Below, piece after piece: positions 1 through 13,271 of a stretch of 64,000 bases of DNA. This DNA comes from Sarcocystis neurona (lineage: Eukaryota > Apicomplexa > Conoidasida > Eucoccidiorida > Sarcocystidae): positions 236,264-300,263 of the forward strand of contig KL647315.1 of NCBI GenBank assembly GCA_000727475.1. The letters are read 5' to 3'. Position 1 is the first letter of the stretch; every line of letters begins with the position of its first letter. The notes below the pieces were generated by a model. The model saw nothing but the letters and a program-made list of their open reading frames with translations. It searched no databases and was not told the origin of the DNA. The translations under genes and the position numbers were made by a program.

Positions 1-643
1 TTGAGCATTGTACTCATCAGTCGGCTCCTAGGAGTGGCAGCGTTTCAGCCATGGAGAACCCTGTACACGTCGCGTTGGAGTCTTTTTCCCAGTCGCAGGG
101 GCAGAAGCGTGAATTTGACGGCAAGTCTCGAACCGCAGGCGGCGGTTACCTTGACAGGGAGTCCAGGCGTCTCCCAGATACAAACGGACAATGTTCAAAG
201 TACGCTGATGCAGCTGCAGCACTTGTTTATGTACTGTAGGACTGCGGATGAATCTTTGCAGCCATGAACACGACCAGTTCTGAAATGTAGGACATTATAT
301 TTTACTTCCTACACTCCATGCATGAGGCACACTGAATTTGTGCGCTACCCCAGAGTTAGGGTTGTTTCGTAGGCTTCTCGAGTGTCGCCAGCATGCATCT
401 GCTAATCAAGTCCGTCTCCTGACTCGAGCACCGTTTTCGGCTATGCGCCACAAGCCGCTTCTGACGATCGCCAGCACAAAGGATAGATGCAGTGGATGCA
501 CAATGACGATAGCTGTGGTCTCACAAGGACTTCGTTTGCTGTGGGAAAAGTAGGAGATATTTGCCAGGGGAAACACGCTCTGTCTGAGAGTAGCCGCGGT
601 ACGTGAAACATCGAGCACTAGCGAACTCTTCAATTTGTCGCAG
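1..643. other. Left edge, no exon assigned
   Basis: No exon can be assigned with confidence. All plus frames near 1-270 are partly open and one of them could be an upstream exon of the RCC1-like gene that follows. There is no recognisable domain, and no start codon can be chosen. The segment is free of microsatellites. Confidence 0.4.
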
Positions 644-3600
644 GATATTCACGTAAATCACAGTCTACCGATGGTCGGACTGTCGCTCGATGCAAAGGAG
701 GCAGCGCACGTGATGGGTAGCAACTGTTTACCGTCAGAGCCGTAGCAGCAAGGTGACACCTCGAATACTACTCTACAAGAAGCTTGTAGTAGTCGTCGCG
801 TCATTCACTGAGACGTCAGCTTGCCAGCTACCAGGACACATTGTCCACCTTCGCGGTGTCTACTTCGACCATGAAATACTAGTTGTTTACGCTCAGCACA
901 ACCCACAGTCCGCAATATTCTTTTGTCGGCATATGAGCGGGCACGTTGTGTAGACTCGTTATACTGCGTGCGATTCCTCGGTATCGAAGACGTACATCAC
1001 GTCATCTGCCATTTAGCGTTGACGTGTCGCTTACTTGTGCTTGTCGTGCAGCATTCGAAGCATACGAGGGCACTGTGCTGAGTCTGAACTGCGGAGCCCA
1101 GTTCATTGCCGTCAAAACGGCTCGCTGGTTTAGCAACAACAACGCATGTAGCGCCACTCGGGACTGCTCGGAGCAGCTGAAATTATTATGTGAGTGATAA
1201 GCATACTACAAGAGTGCTGGCTGGCTGGATTCGAAGCCTTACAGCAATATTGTACACCCAATGGTAGGCTTTCGCGATAGGGTGGTGTTGACTCAAGTGA
1301 TACTACAGGGGCCTTACTGGGGGCGGCGGTGCCCACACGTGGGCAACCAACAGGAAAAATTTCTTGCTTTCGAATCAATCGCAGGTGTGCACGTATATAT
1401 CTGAAGGTAATAGCGCAGACCCCGCCTCGCATTTACGACAGCGAATTGAACTGGCGAGCACGATTTTGTCATCGGGGGCGTGCGCCACCAGGTCTGCTGG
1501 TGTGCGCAGATAGACCCGTGCGGTGCGAAATGTGTAAAAAAACGTTATTCAACATTGTACGGTCTTGGCTTGTACTTGCGTCAGCGCGCATTTGGTTTAT
1601 TGTTACTCTTTCTGGCAGTACTAGTTGGCATGTACTGTGCGAACAGGCAACTCCCGGTTCAGCTGCAGGGTCGTTCCCACCGCCAAAGAAACCACCACCG
1701 AGGCCTCCGGATTGTCTAATGTATACGTACGTGCCATTTTCGCAGTGTGGATCGGCGTAACTACTTGCAGTCAAAGGAGCTGTTGCTCTGCTCCAGTCAC
1801 AGGTGTCATGGTAGCTGCTGTGTCATGCACACTATCATAGAGCGGTTAGACCCGGTTGGTTGCTTTTCACACGGTACATATCAAATTACTATTCTTCTTC
1901 TTCCTGAAGTCCGTTTCCTTTCTTACGCTGCAGTGCGGGGATTTGTGCAGCATGACTCTCAACGCGCAGCGGCTTCTACGGGGGGAATACGAATGTAAGT
2001 ATAAAAGCGCAAGGTCGTCATCTGACCAAGGGGTCAGATGCGACATTATTTTGCGCTCTCAGGTTGGCACATACACATTATTGTGCATTGACAGGCATGC
2101 AGCATCAGTAGATATCTCGTTCTGTAGTAAAATGTGAGAAGTCTCCACCTGCGACCCACACAGTTCTCTCACTGTAGTGCTGGCAACCGTCTTAGACGTA
2201 GCACTCGACGTTCGCATCCAGTGCACTAAGGTGTACACGTTCCCTGCTGCATCCGCATATTGACGATGTATATACTTATTACGGTACTGCTTGTACCTGC
2301 GCTGCCGTTACTGCCTGCATTTCGTCGCCTAAACTAGGTGCGATTGTAGAAGGGCAACCACTATCGGAGGACGCTGTTGGCAAGCACTCACTTGGGGCCG
2401 TGGTCAATGGCAATGTTAGCTACGACAGCATAGCAGGTAATTTCTGCAAAGAAATTCGTGTACTGGCCACTGTGTACGCACAGTTGCTGCCTACGTGAGC
2501 GCAACAGTTCGTTTCACTAAGTAAAGCCACGCCGCTGCCAAGACTGTTACTCGCAGCCCCAGTCGTCCTCACGTTGCGGTCATGCGATAGCACACAAATC
2601 TAGATAAGCCCGTCGCTTGAAGATACGTGGGTTTTTTTATCTGATGGATATGTGCCCAATACTCTATTTATGTGATGTCAACGGGTTTGTCTAAGGTACC
2701 AAGGAGTTTCTTTTGCAGTAGATATTCTCTCGTCAGAGTGAGAAACTTCAACCTACGTTCGCGCAACAGATCGTGGTGTCAACTTTCTATATTCCTCTGC
2801 AGAGAACCCTAAGTTTTTCGTCGAATTTCGCTCCTGCACGCTTCATTCCGACTCGACAGCATTTTTCCCTTTTCTTCAGTCTGAATGCGTTCAGCCTCAA
2901 TGCTCCAGCAAAAACTCCGGTCGTTGTACGATGGCGTGCGCGTCTCACTGCAGTCTATTCCCGTCATCTGCAAATTATGCATAATACTGCGCACTGTCTT
3001 CCCAAAGGCGGTAGACGTTGTCGCTGCGTCAGCTTACGTGCACAGAGGTTCTGCTGCTACTCATAATTCTTGCACAGATGCCGACGCGGCGCCGTCGTCG
3101 AATGAAATTGCCGCCGCAGGGGGAATTGTGAGCTTCTTTGCCAAGCAGACAGCCCTTGGTCTGAACATCGGTACTTTCACGGATACGGATGTTGGAACAA
3201 TAAGGTCAGCCTCTATTCTCTTCAGAATCACGGTGGAACCGTCTGTGTTTTTTCCCTTTCTCCCCGTAAGAACTTGAGAATGGCAGCGGCGTCGGCATTC
3301 TGCCTCTACAACGATCGCGCAACGTCTCCTGCCTGGGCTCTTTTGTTTTGATCGAAACCGCACGACCAACAGAGGATGCACTACTGCATGCCGAAAACAA
3401 CGTCTCTAACGCTTTAGGGGGGAATTTGTGGTTTCTCGATTATCGTTCTGTGTACAGGGAAGCAGTGGACCTCACCAGGTCTCCCGTGACAATGCAGGGT
3501 GCAAGTTTTCAGTACTTCCAGCTGGGGTCGAGCCGTTCAGTTTCGCGCTTATGGTTCACAAAAGGTTCGCTGCAAAACTGCGGAGAGGCCAGCGTTTGTG

Positions 3601-6600
3601 TTTTCTAACGGTAGTTGCCGCGCATTGTTCACGGACAGGAATGCAGCTCCACTTCGTTATGAAGTTGCATACGCTGCTCAAGCATACAAAGGAAGTGAAA
3701 CCATTCCTTCTCCGTACCTGTGACTCACACTCTCTGCACAGGCATGAGCCTTTCTGTTATACATGCAAATCAGAACGCACACACCCGCAATTCATAAGCG
3801 ACCTGTGCGGTTGTCGGGCTACTTTGTGTTCTGCTGTTTGAATGTCTCCTTGCAGGAGCTTTTGCGGCTCTCTATCAGGCTGAAAATGATGTGGCCAACA
3901 GTGCTACTCCAGCCATCCTGACCACAGTAGGTCCGTCCGAGTACGGCGCCATGGTGAATCCGGATACTAGGGGATATCACTGGGAGGTACGAAACACGCA
4001 CACTTTAGGCGAGTAGAACCAAGTCTTATTCCGCAAATTTTTTCCAGGGTTACGCGTGTTTCTCTCTGCCTAGGTGAACGGCAAGGAGGTCGTATTCCGA
4101 GCTAAGGAATCACGTTGTTAAGCCGCACGTTCAGGAGGATTGCTGAAGCAAGTTTCTGTCGCTGCACCTACGCATAGTGCCCAGTATAGATGAATTTCCC
4201 TGTGAGTGGCGGATGTGGTGGTACGAGTCAAGCGGCAGGCGGTGTATTGCGCCCTGAGACAGTCACATCAACAGAGGAGAAACCCAAGGGCAAGTTTGGC
4301 AGTTCAGGATAAGTAGATATGTCTTGAGCCGTGATGATATTCGTCTCTTTTTTCGTCCGTTTGTATCCAAATTAGTGACAAATTGCCCTGCCTGTGCTTC
4401 GCAGTATGCAGATTTTGCTTGCGGAGTAAAGGATGCTTTCGCTCTCAGTATCGGCCTCAAGGTGAGTATCGTCCATGTCGCCGATTAATGTTGGATGAAG
4501 GCAGTGCGCGCTGTAAATGTGTTCACCTCTCAAAGAATAAGCCGACGCCGGTAACGTGTTTGAGTCTGCAAATTTCCGTTTGCGGTGCGTCTGTAAATAT
4601 ATGGAGAGAACAGAGATATACGAATAAGTTTCAACTCGTACAGAAACGTCCCGAGCGCATGCTGCGTGTACGCATCAATATCTCATACATACTAGACCAA
4701 AACTTGCCGTTCCCGCTTCAATCTCTCCTTGGCGTGCCTGTTCGCACATATGTTCCTCTTGTAGAAGACCCTACTATTTCGAGTTTCAATGTGACCTATG
4801 TTTTCAGCCGAGACACGCAGGTTTGACATCGCCCAGAATCGTCTGTACGAACCCCACTTCTTCTTCCTGCACTAACGTGGATGCAATAAATGAAGCTGTT
4901 CGCACTCTCCGTCCAGAGCCTGTGATGCTTCAAGGTGAGTTCTCAATTCTTCCACGTCGATGGCTGCAGAGGTGATGCTTAGGCACGGATGCGCTACGAC
5001 AAGTGTTACACAATTGTCCTAACATCGATGTACGGATATGCGGAGTCAGTCCGCTCGAACTCATCAACCTGCGCCAACGCCTGCTCTCTCTCTGTTTCGG
5101 GGACACAGTAGTGGGCTATCGGATTTTTCTATTTTGAAAAGCACAACTTCATTTGAGTGAGCGACCAGCACCGCGCCACGGAGAGTGTTGGTCGCCTGCA
5201 TACGACGGCCAGACATTCTAGTTCACCATCATTCTGTCCTCCTTCCATTTAGCAATGGATGTACACGTCAACTAGTTAGCATAAAGATTTGCATAAGACA
5301 AGTCCACGCAGCTGCGGAACTTCTCGTTGGGGGCGGGTGTCAGCCTTCTACACCGTCCTTAATGCTCCGGCAAGACGAACGCGTGTAATCTCGCGTGTGG
5401 GGTTCAAGAAGAGTGCATAAATCTGCTCTTCTACATCGAGTCATACAACACAAGATAGGAACCATTCTGCAGGCAGGTAGACTCATTGCCCGTGGGTTAC
5501 TCGGTCGGTTGAAAACAAGTGAGACACCTGACAATGCTTACACTCGACTTTTGATTCAGTTTCGACGGGATTCCTAGCCTGTCGACAGCGGTAGTTCTTC
5601 ACGTAAGACTCTCTTTTGCTTCCATGCCGTTTTGGAACAGACAGATAAACGGGTGCGTATAGCGCTCGAGTAAAAATGAGAGAGTATCGTGCTTTGGATC
5701 ATCTGCGGATCTTCAGTTTCCATGTGTGTGACCACCTGAACAGGGATCTCATGCAACAGCAGCGGCAGCTCCTTTACCCTTTTGTTTGCGGATGGCACTG
5801 TTCTCGCCTTTGGAGATCCAGAGAGAGGAGGCACCATGAGCTCCGCTGCGGTGGTAAGGCGTTCTTAAATGATGGTGTAGCACCCTTGCGAGAAAAGTGA
5901 AGCGATGCTCACCTCCATTGATATTCTTGTGAAACCACTTACATTCGTATCTAGTGAAGGCATATGTTCACGGGTCATCCCTCGCTGCGGTACGCATTAG
6001 ATAGTGAGGAACATCACAGGTGCGCTCACATGCAACTAAGACCTTGTACGCAGGTAGGAGCAGAACTGGTAAGACTCAACACATACACCCGAACACTCTA
6101 GGCGATACGCGCATGCAGGTACAGTATACATGCTCGTCTTGCATGTACAGCATAGCACTCGTTCTGAAATTTAAGAAGCTGAGAATACTAGCGGCATAAG
6201 CGCACAGTTGGTAGCAGGGAATGGTCTCAATCGTTTAGGGACGCGGCCTGCAATACTGTCAACTGCCATTTTGTTGTATCTCTTTTACAGCGCTCAGGTC
6301 TGCAGAACCGATCTCCACTAGCTTTGCATAATGTTTGGACAGTGATTAGTTAAAAGCTGGACAGATGGTTTACCAGTTGTACGTGGTACAGTGCTTTTCT
6401 TATAATCCACACGTTTGAAGAAAGCTGGGAGTCTTGTTCGGACGTGGGTGTTCGACATGTCCTGCAGGATGCTCTGTCGACTTTCGATGTGAATCGAACG
6501 CAAAGGATCAAAAAGATTGTGACTACTCAAGGAGCGACAGCAATCTTGCTATCACGGGGATCAGTTTACGCGTGGGGCGAAGCACAGTATGGTATGCAGT

Positions 6601-9600
6601 AGGACACGTTCCGTCAAAACAAGCAGCACATCATAACGCAGCAGTCTGTGCACGATTTGGCAGAGACCACCACGGAGATTTGAAAACTACCAACGGCGAA
6701 ACAACAAGGTGATTTGACAATATCCAAGCATCTAACAGCGTCGACGTATTACTTGAACTGATGCATTGTCGTGCTACTTTGCAGTTCCCGCCTTCTTCAC
6801 TGGCGCTACTCACGTGCGCAGCATTCACGTAGCAGCGGGTATACTCGTATTTGTCTTACGGTGAGTTAAGGGAAGTGACGAGACACGGATACAATGTCGG
6901 CAGAGTCATGCCCATCCTGGGTGCGAACGCGCGTTTGTGCACGTGAGGCGACCAGAACTGGACGGTGTTTGCTCACACGTTGGGCACTTTCCTCGAGTAT
7001 AACAGTGTGAGGGGCGCGCACGGTTTACACAGTTGGCCGCAGTTTTGGTGCGGTAGGGCTGTGGCACCGTGACACAGCCGTGTGCTGCCGATGACCACGA
7101 ATGGAGGATCTTTGCTTCGGACTGCTCACCTACAATAGTACCGAAGTTATAGCCGCCAAAGTTGAGGGCGCGTGCGCGACGCCTGCTTGTGCGCGTGACA
7201 GGGTGGCCGCGTTTCTTTTTGGGAAACGCTCCTGATGGCATAATGAGACACATTTCTTGGTAACATAGTTCGGCTGTGTACACATGCGACGCCGTCGGGA
7301 CGACGTTGAACAGTTCGGCCCTCGGCGTTGTTTCGTTTCACGCAGGTGGTGTCTTACCTGATCCGGAGCCCACAGGCGTCACCGACATTGTAAGTGTGCA
7401 CACGTTTGCGCAGAAGTAGCAATTGTACGGTTTTATATTTGTCTATTAAGTGTATTTATACACTGCAGTATTCTTGTAATACGTGCGTAAATGGTACCAT
7501 TTTGGGGTCATCGGCTGTGCACGTGGACACATTCATCTGTGCACATATTTGCGCAGAAGTGGAAATTTGTGCTGCTCTATCTTTGTCTATTACGTGTATT
7601 TATACGCTCTAGTATCATGTAATACGTGTGTAACTGGTGCCGTTTTGGGGGCATATCTACTTTCGTGCTAGTATACTTGTATGCGCTCTATGAGCAAAAG
7701 TTCGCCGTCAACCGCTTAGGGCCTGCGTGACACGGGCAGACGGATGCGAAACTTTTATGGTTTTGATGCCATATGGTGTTTGCTGTTTGAACAAGGAGTC
7801 TGTCAATAGGGGCACGGTCGCCAAAGCATTGCTATTCCGCACGTACGAGTTCTTACCTGCCTTTCGTGCAGATCTCGAATGATGTTGGTTTCGCCGCGCT
7901 GACGGGGGAAGGAGCTGTATTCACGTGGGGAAAAGGCTTATCAGTACCCAGCAGGCTCGCAGGCAATTCAGTTAAGGTTAGTGAGAAGGACGAGATTCGC
8001 GTAGTGCCCGCATTGCCGTACTTTTTACAAGGACTGGAGCAGTCCATGTTTTCATTCGCGTCTCTTTTCAGCAATTGAATACAGGGGGTCGCTATGCACA
8101 GTGTGGTCCTGTGTAAGAACTTCCATAGTTTGATACGTACAAATAACAGCGTACACCGATGTCCTGGTTGCTAGCCTCCACCCGAGTCACGCCGATATGT
8201 ATGAAGTAGCGCAACTGAAAATCCAGGGGTACACGTGTCACATGTACTTTGCCGTTATGTAGTTTTCTTCGCTGCTTTTCGTGCAGGTGATAGGCTTACA
8301 GAATGGTTTTATGTTATATGCAGCTTCATGTGCTGACACAGCGTTCTTGTAATCCTTGAGCTTCTGGTTGCTCCTGTTCACCGTTTTCGACTCCACACGT
8401 CATTGCAGGTGGTGAAGCTGTACGGCGAAAGGACCTGTTTTGCTGCATTCGATGACAAAGGTACGTAGCAATTTTGGCATCACAGTGAGTCTTTCTGCGC
8501 CAGTGTCCTGCTTGCGTAGTGTTGGGATGAAGTATGAGGCGTCTTTCAAGTCGTCTCTTAATTGTCGTCTCTTGATTGATAGGCACCTACGGTGACCCAC
8601 AGGTTGAGGAGACGAACAAACAATTCGTTTACCTCCTACTTTTGCATTAGTTCCGTAGGCGCGCATGTGTGTCTTTTGGCTGTCGCTTTTCAGGCGGGCT
8701 GTACGTGTGGGGTTTGGGCAGTGACAAATCTCCCTTCTGCAGCGAAGGATTTTCGGGTGGTGATAAGGACTTGACCTTCTTTGAAGACGTGAAATCTAAA
8801 GTTTCGGAAAGGATAGCTGGTGGGACGCTGTGTTTCTGTAAACAGCTATTATGGTATTCCGTGTGCTTCTCCCTTTTTCTTTTCCTCCCTAATGAAATAT
8901 CCTCCCGCTCTGCCTCCGTTGTGCTACAACCGATGTAAGCGCTGGCAGCTGTTACGTTGAAAAGCCACCGCAGGACCACGCACCGTTGCGCAAGTGTGTT
9001 GTATTCTCTGTTATACTCAACGTCATCTGGGGATTGTGGTGGTGTAGGGAATACGGAGCTTCGAAATGTGTAATGAGTCAATGTAGTTGCTTTCCGCGAG
9101 CTTTGCAGCGCACGTGAACCTGGGGCATGAAGACCATTTGACGAGAAGTGAGTGCTCCTGTCTTTTTGCAGCAGCTGTCTTTGCCATTTCCCCAACCATT
9201 TCTTTTAAAGAAAGAAAGAACAGGAAGGGCGACCGACTGCTAAAGGTGTGCATTCGACGATTCTACAGGTTCCTTCTCTTCGCGGCGCAGGAGTTACTCG
9301 TGGAAATTACTCATACATCAAGTGTGCGAGTGTCATCTAGAAAGACGAAATCGTACTCTGTGAACTGTAAAGTGGGTTGTCAGCTTGTGGTGGCGACTAG
9401 ACGTCCTTTCTACTGTTCTTTCTACGTGAAGAAAAAAAGTGATACCTGGCAAAGACAGGTGGAAACTGACAGTTTTCTAAGTTTGTTCACCAGCGTAGTA
9501 GCCTGAAGTAAATGCTTAGCCGTATACCTTGCATGTGCGCCATAAGGCAGACACAAGCAAAGTTTCTGTTGTGCACCACGTCGCTCGTTTGTGTATAGAG

Positions 9601-12600
9601 GTTCGCTTCAGCAGCAGTGCAGCTGTCGCCGCGAAAAAGCCAGCGAGCGAAGGCGGCGCTTGGGAACTCATCGGATGGGGAGCTCAAGACGTGGGTGGCA
9701 AAATTCCTAATTTTGCTGTCGGTTCGGCGCGAAAGGGAATTAAATGTAAGGTGTCCTTCAATAGACACGTCGTATAAATGGTAATCTTGTCGCACTGTTA
9801 GCATGTACGTGAGGCAATAAATGAACAAAGACGTCGTCTGTAGGCAGTCTGGGTACAGCAGAATACAACTAGAGTCAAATTACGTTTGACGCTTGGAGGT
9901 ACGTTTGAAATGTAGAGTTCGAGAGGTGATTAGCTACTACTGCCCATACGTGAAAATCTTCACGTTTACATTTAAGCAACCGAACCGACTCAGGGGGGCA
10001 CGCTGGTTTGCTTGAGATTGCTAGAATTGCTGTTCGAATCCATACGTGTTGTGCTGGAATGCGCCTTCTTCCGGATTTTATGAAACAGCGCTACAAGCTG
10101 GAGATGACGCTTTTGTCCTTTTGAACGACGAGGGGGACGTTGTAGCGTGGGGCGATGCCGCGGCAGGCGGTGAAGGCTGGGATATCGATCTTTTGAGGGG
10201 TAGGTTGTGGATGAAATTCTGCCTTGGGAGACAAGAATCAATATCTGCCACACATGTGGCGATAGTATATAATAGTTGTCTCCCGTACAAGTGTGAAACC
10301 TGGCGTTTTTTCTGTGTCGGCCTGTCTCTACTCCAGCAAGATGCTATTTGGTCGTACTTAGACATGCACGCCTCAGCTCCCAGTCATTCAGGTCTCCAAT
10401 GTAATTGTGTCTGTTCCGCAGTCGTCTGTTTCGTGCGCACATCTTCGATTCTGAGCAAAGCATAATTCAGCGTAGGCGTTCGCCTACGCTTGCGTTTAGC
10501 CCTTTCGCGTATTTACGCATGTCCCCTCTGTTTTCTTTTTGTCTGTTCGCCTCTTAGTTTTACAGGTGCGCGGAACATTTCATTTACTGGCTTATACAGG
10601 CCGTTCCATTTGGTGGTGCGTCGGATGTTCCCCTTGTGTGGTTGCCCTGGGGGCTTCATCCCATGTGGTGTGTAAGAAATCTTCCGGTTTTTCATCTCTT
10701 CTTCTCCCTTGATGTCGTGATGGATTTGGAAGGACCGTTTACGCCGCATGTCACAGCAGATGCTTTACCTGTGGCTTGGTATATACTTGCATATGTTAAG
10801 GGCTTGTGGGTTCTTTCTCTGGCAATTGTTCGTCACCGCCAATGTGCTTAGGCCGTGTGTCCGAAGTGATTCCGCTTTCGAAGTCATTTGTGGCACTTCT
10901 GAGTTCGGGAGAAGCGTACGCGTGGGGAAGAAACGGCAAAGCTATCATGACGTCAGCAGGTCAGTTCCGCCCTTCACATTAGTGAGGAAAACAAGAGAGC
11001 TGTACATAGCGGAAAACTCACTACACATCACATATAGGCAAGCTCTGTCCATCAATCTTTCCTGCAGAACTTCAGAAGCTGCGTGCTCTTTCGGTCTTCC
11101 GCACTAGCTCATGAACTGTGCGACCATACACGTTTCTGCAGCAAAACAAGGTTGCGGTAGTCATGTCATTTGGTGCGGCTGTTTGGTAAATCTGTACCAC
11201 CTGTCATATATTTAGGCATGTCTCCGGAGGAGGAGACTCACAGTCGTAATTCTGTAGGGGTTCCACCGATTTCGATGTGGCACCTGTGTGTGTCGCACAC
11301 AACGGAACTCGGCCTGAGGTATCAAGGGAGCAGGTTCTGCTTGCGTAACAGCTGATGTTTTCACCGTAGTCGTCTTGCTGGCCGGTAGTCAAATGCCATC
11401 CTGAACTGTATGCACCATGCTTTAAAGGAACTGCACACCTTATGGCATATCCTCGTCTGTCGTTTCTCTACAGCGAGAACTATTGAGGGAGCGGAGCTAA
11501 AAAAATTAGAACGAGGACTCTATGTGCTCGGAGGGAGCGGGGAAGGAGAGCTCTTCGTCGGCGTTATTGGATATCCTTGTATACCTTCCAGCTGGGGAGA
11601 GTGGAGCGTTTGCCAAAGTCTGTACGTTGCAGAAACCACACAACTGCAATAATGTTAATGTGCTACAGTCCCTCAGCAGCTATGCACCTTTGAAATGTTG
11701 CCCGGCTGCACATGTTCTTGAGATGTGTGGTTCATGCAGTTGATTTCTTTTCGAGTCTCACGCACCTTTACCCAAGCACGAATTCTTTCGCGAAAGCGAT
11801 TGGGTCCACATTGCACGCACTGGGAGTTACATAGGTGCGCACAAAGGTACAACACGAGCGCACACGATGTATACGTGAAAACTGCGGCGCGCGTAGCGCC
11901 TACTTTTGTAGATGACAGCAAATATGAGCGAAGCAGGCGCCGGGTGGTATGCTGGCAGAAAGTATCTGCGCAGTGTTTGACCGGAACGTAAAGTTGGGGA
12001 AGCAGCGTCAACGGCATGTTTTACCGGAAGTAGTCGCTCGCATCTTATTACGGACTACAGGCTGGGTAGATATGCCGAAGGAAGCTCCAGAGAAGCGAGG
12101 GACGCTTCTACACAAACAAGAGAAAAAGCGTGGCACTTGAGCTTAGCTTACATGCATTTCTCATTATTCTGGAGCACCACCACTGCAGCCGAGTCGCTTA
12201 CAAGCAACTGCTGCAACTTCTGCCTGTTCTGTCTTTTCGTGTGCCGTGTGTTGCACTCCTTAGTCAAACCCCACGTAGACTTCCTACGGTGTTTACTTAG
12301 GTATGTGCTGTGTTCCTCATTCAGAAACCACTTAGATTTCCTACGGTGTTTACTTACGTTTGTGTACAAAATTCATCTGCGCCTTGGCAGCTTGTAGCCT
12401 CCACGGAAGTCTTGCCATGTTTGAGGCTTGTGCTCGTAGATGCGAAGGAATCAAAAAACGGGACAGGACAATAGAGCTCGAGGGCAAAGCAGCAAAATGC
12501 GACATCAACAGTAAGAGTAATACCGTCAATCCGTCACGTATAGTATCCTGACCACCACCTATTCTCCACGAAGTGGCACGAACAGGAAGTCGAATTTTTT

Positions 12601-13271
12601 CCACTTTGGCCACGAATTATGAGATTGAACAGCTGCACGTACGTGCCCACTCGAGAAGTGGTTTTGTTCTACATCCATTGCGGTACTCCTTAGCGGACGT
12701 TTTTCGTGTTGTGTCTGCAAGCACCTCGGCATACGCAGCACGTGTGACACCGCTTCTTTTTTGTGTCACAGAAAGCCAAGCGGAAAAGTGCCAGGGACCG
12801 AAGTACGGAACTGACACGTGCCCAAGTAGGTCACCCGAACTCACCAGTCAGTCTTATGGCTGGCCCTATCGATGTCGGACTCACGTTTAACAGTATAGCG
12901 TAGGAACCTCCTTTCAGTGTGGCAACGTGGTAAATAACGACATTATCAGACAGCTAAAGTCGGTCACCACTCCAGCGGAGGCTTTGTTTCGACGATCTGT
13001 TTTTCCTCATGTACATGTCTTGAAGAGATGGAGGCGTATCCGTGTGTGGGTCCCTCATTTATTCGTTCTGTATATATGCGTGCCTATGTGTGCTCTCGTA
13101 TTTACTGTGCTTTCTATGTCTGCCTTAGACACGACTAAAGCAGAGGAAAGTGGCGAAACCTCTACGTCGGGCTGGTCATTTGGAGCTCTTGCAGGATGCG
13201 GCATTGCTGGCTTCTGCGTCGTAGGATTTGCGGGCTTCATGTTGCATACTTTCACACGCAGAAACGACTAG
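644..13271 (+). CDS. RCC1-like repeat membrane protein, multi-exon, 5' end unresolved
   Basis: Well-supported exons, with phase agreeing across most joins, are about 644-716, 1052-1189, 2338-2436, 3033-3204, 3514-3610, 3856-3986, 4405-4461, 4808-4934, 5744-5853, 6468-6591, 6785-6860, 7139-7194, 7346-7389, 7872-7976, 8409-8460, 8694-8837, 9172-9245, 9291 to about 9400, about 9617-9745, 10089-10199, 10852-10959, 11219-11319 and 13129-13271. Several carry the RCC1 blade signature of a small-residue strand followed by G-x-hydrophobic-x-W/F-G: SRGSVYAWGEAQY (6.55 kb), GEGAVFTWGKG (7.91 kb), GGLYVWGLGSD (8.70 kb), DEGDVVAWGDA (10.13 kb), SSGEAYAWGRN (10.91 kb) and ADGTVLAFGDP (5.80 kb). Exon 1052-1189 (EGTVLSLNCGAQF, then spaced Cys) resembles the start of a SUEL/galactose-binding lectin domain. 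The last exon encodes a Gly-rich transmembrane helix (ALAGCGIAGFCVVGFAGFML) and a short basic tail, with TAG at 13269-13271. This suggests a beta-propeller ectodomain on a single-pass membrane protein. Exons between 9.4-9.6, 10.5-10.7 and 11.4-13.1 kb are incomplete, and the start may lie left of the window. The RCC1 assignment is a family inference; no ligand or GEF activity is implied. Confidence 0.78.
1052..1189 (+). CDS. Exon with SUEL-lectin-like start
   Basis: The acceptor ttgtcgtgcag precedes CATTCG and the donor is TTAT|gtgagt. The frame reads FEAYEGTVLSLNCGAQFIAV and then further Cys residues (NNNACS, RDCSEQ, LLC). The E-G-x-x-L-x-L-x-C pattern followed by a hydrophobic strand is typical of SUEL/Gal_lectin domains, but only the first half is visible and the later IDPC-like piece (about 1.5 kb) cannot be joined in phase. 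It is probably part of the RCC1-like gene, and a separate gene cannot be excluded. Confidence 0.45.
7394..7655. repeat. Imperfect direct duplication in an intron, two copies of about 118 bp
   Basis: Copy 1 (about 7394-7512) and copy 2 (about 7537-7655) share TGCGCAGAAGT, TTTGTCTATTA, GTGTATTTATAC, TGTAATACGTG and GTTTTGGGG in the same order. The pair lies in the RCC1-like gene intron between exons 7346-7389 and 7872-7976. Many point differences show it is not recent. Confidence 0.8.
12262..12362. repeat. Short direct repeat, about 40-bp units
   Basis: Two tandem units share AGA(C/T)TTCCTACGGTGTTTACTTA. They lie in the distal, poorly resolved part of the RCC1-like gene, probably in an intron. 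Confidence 0.7.
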
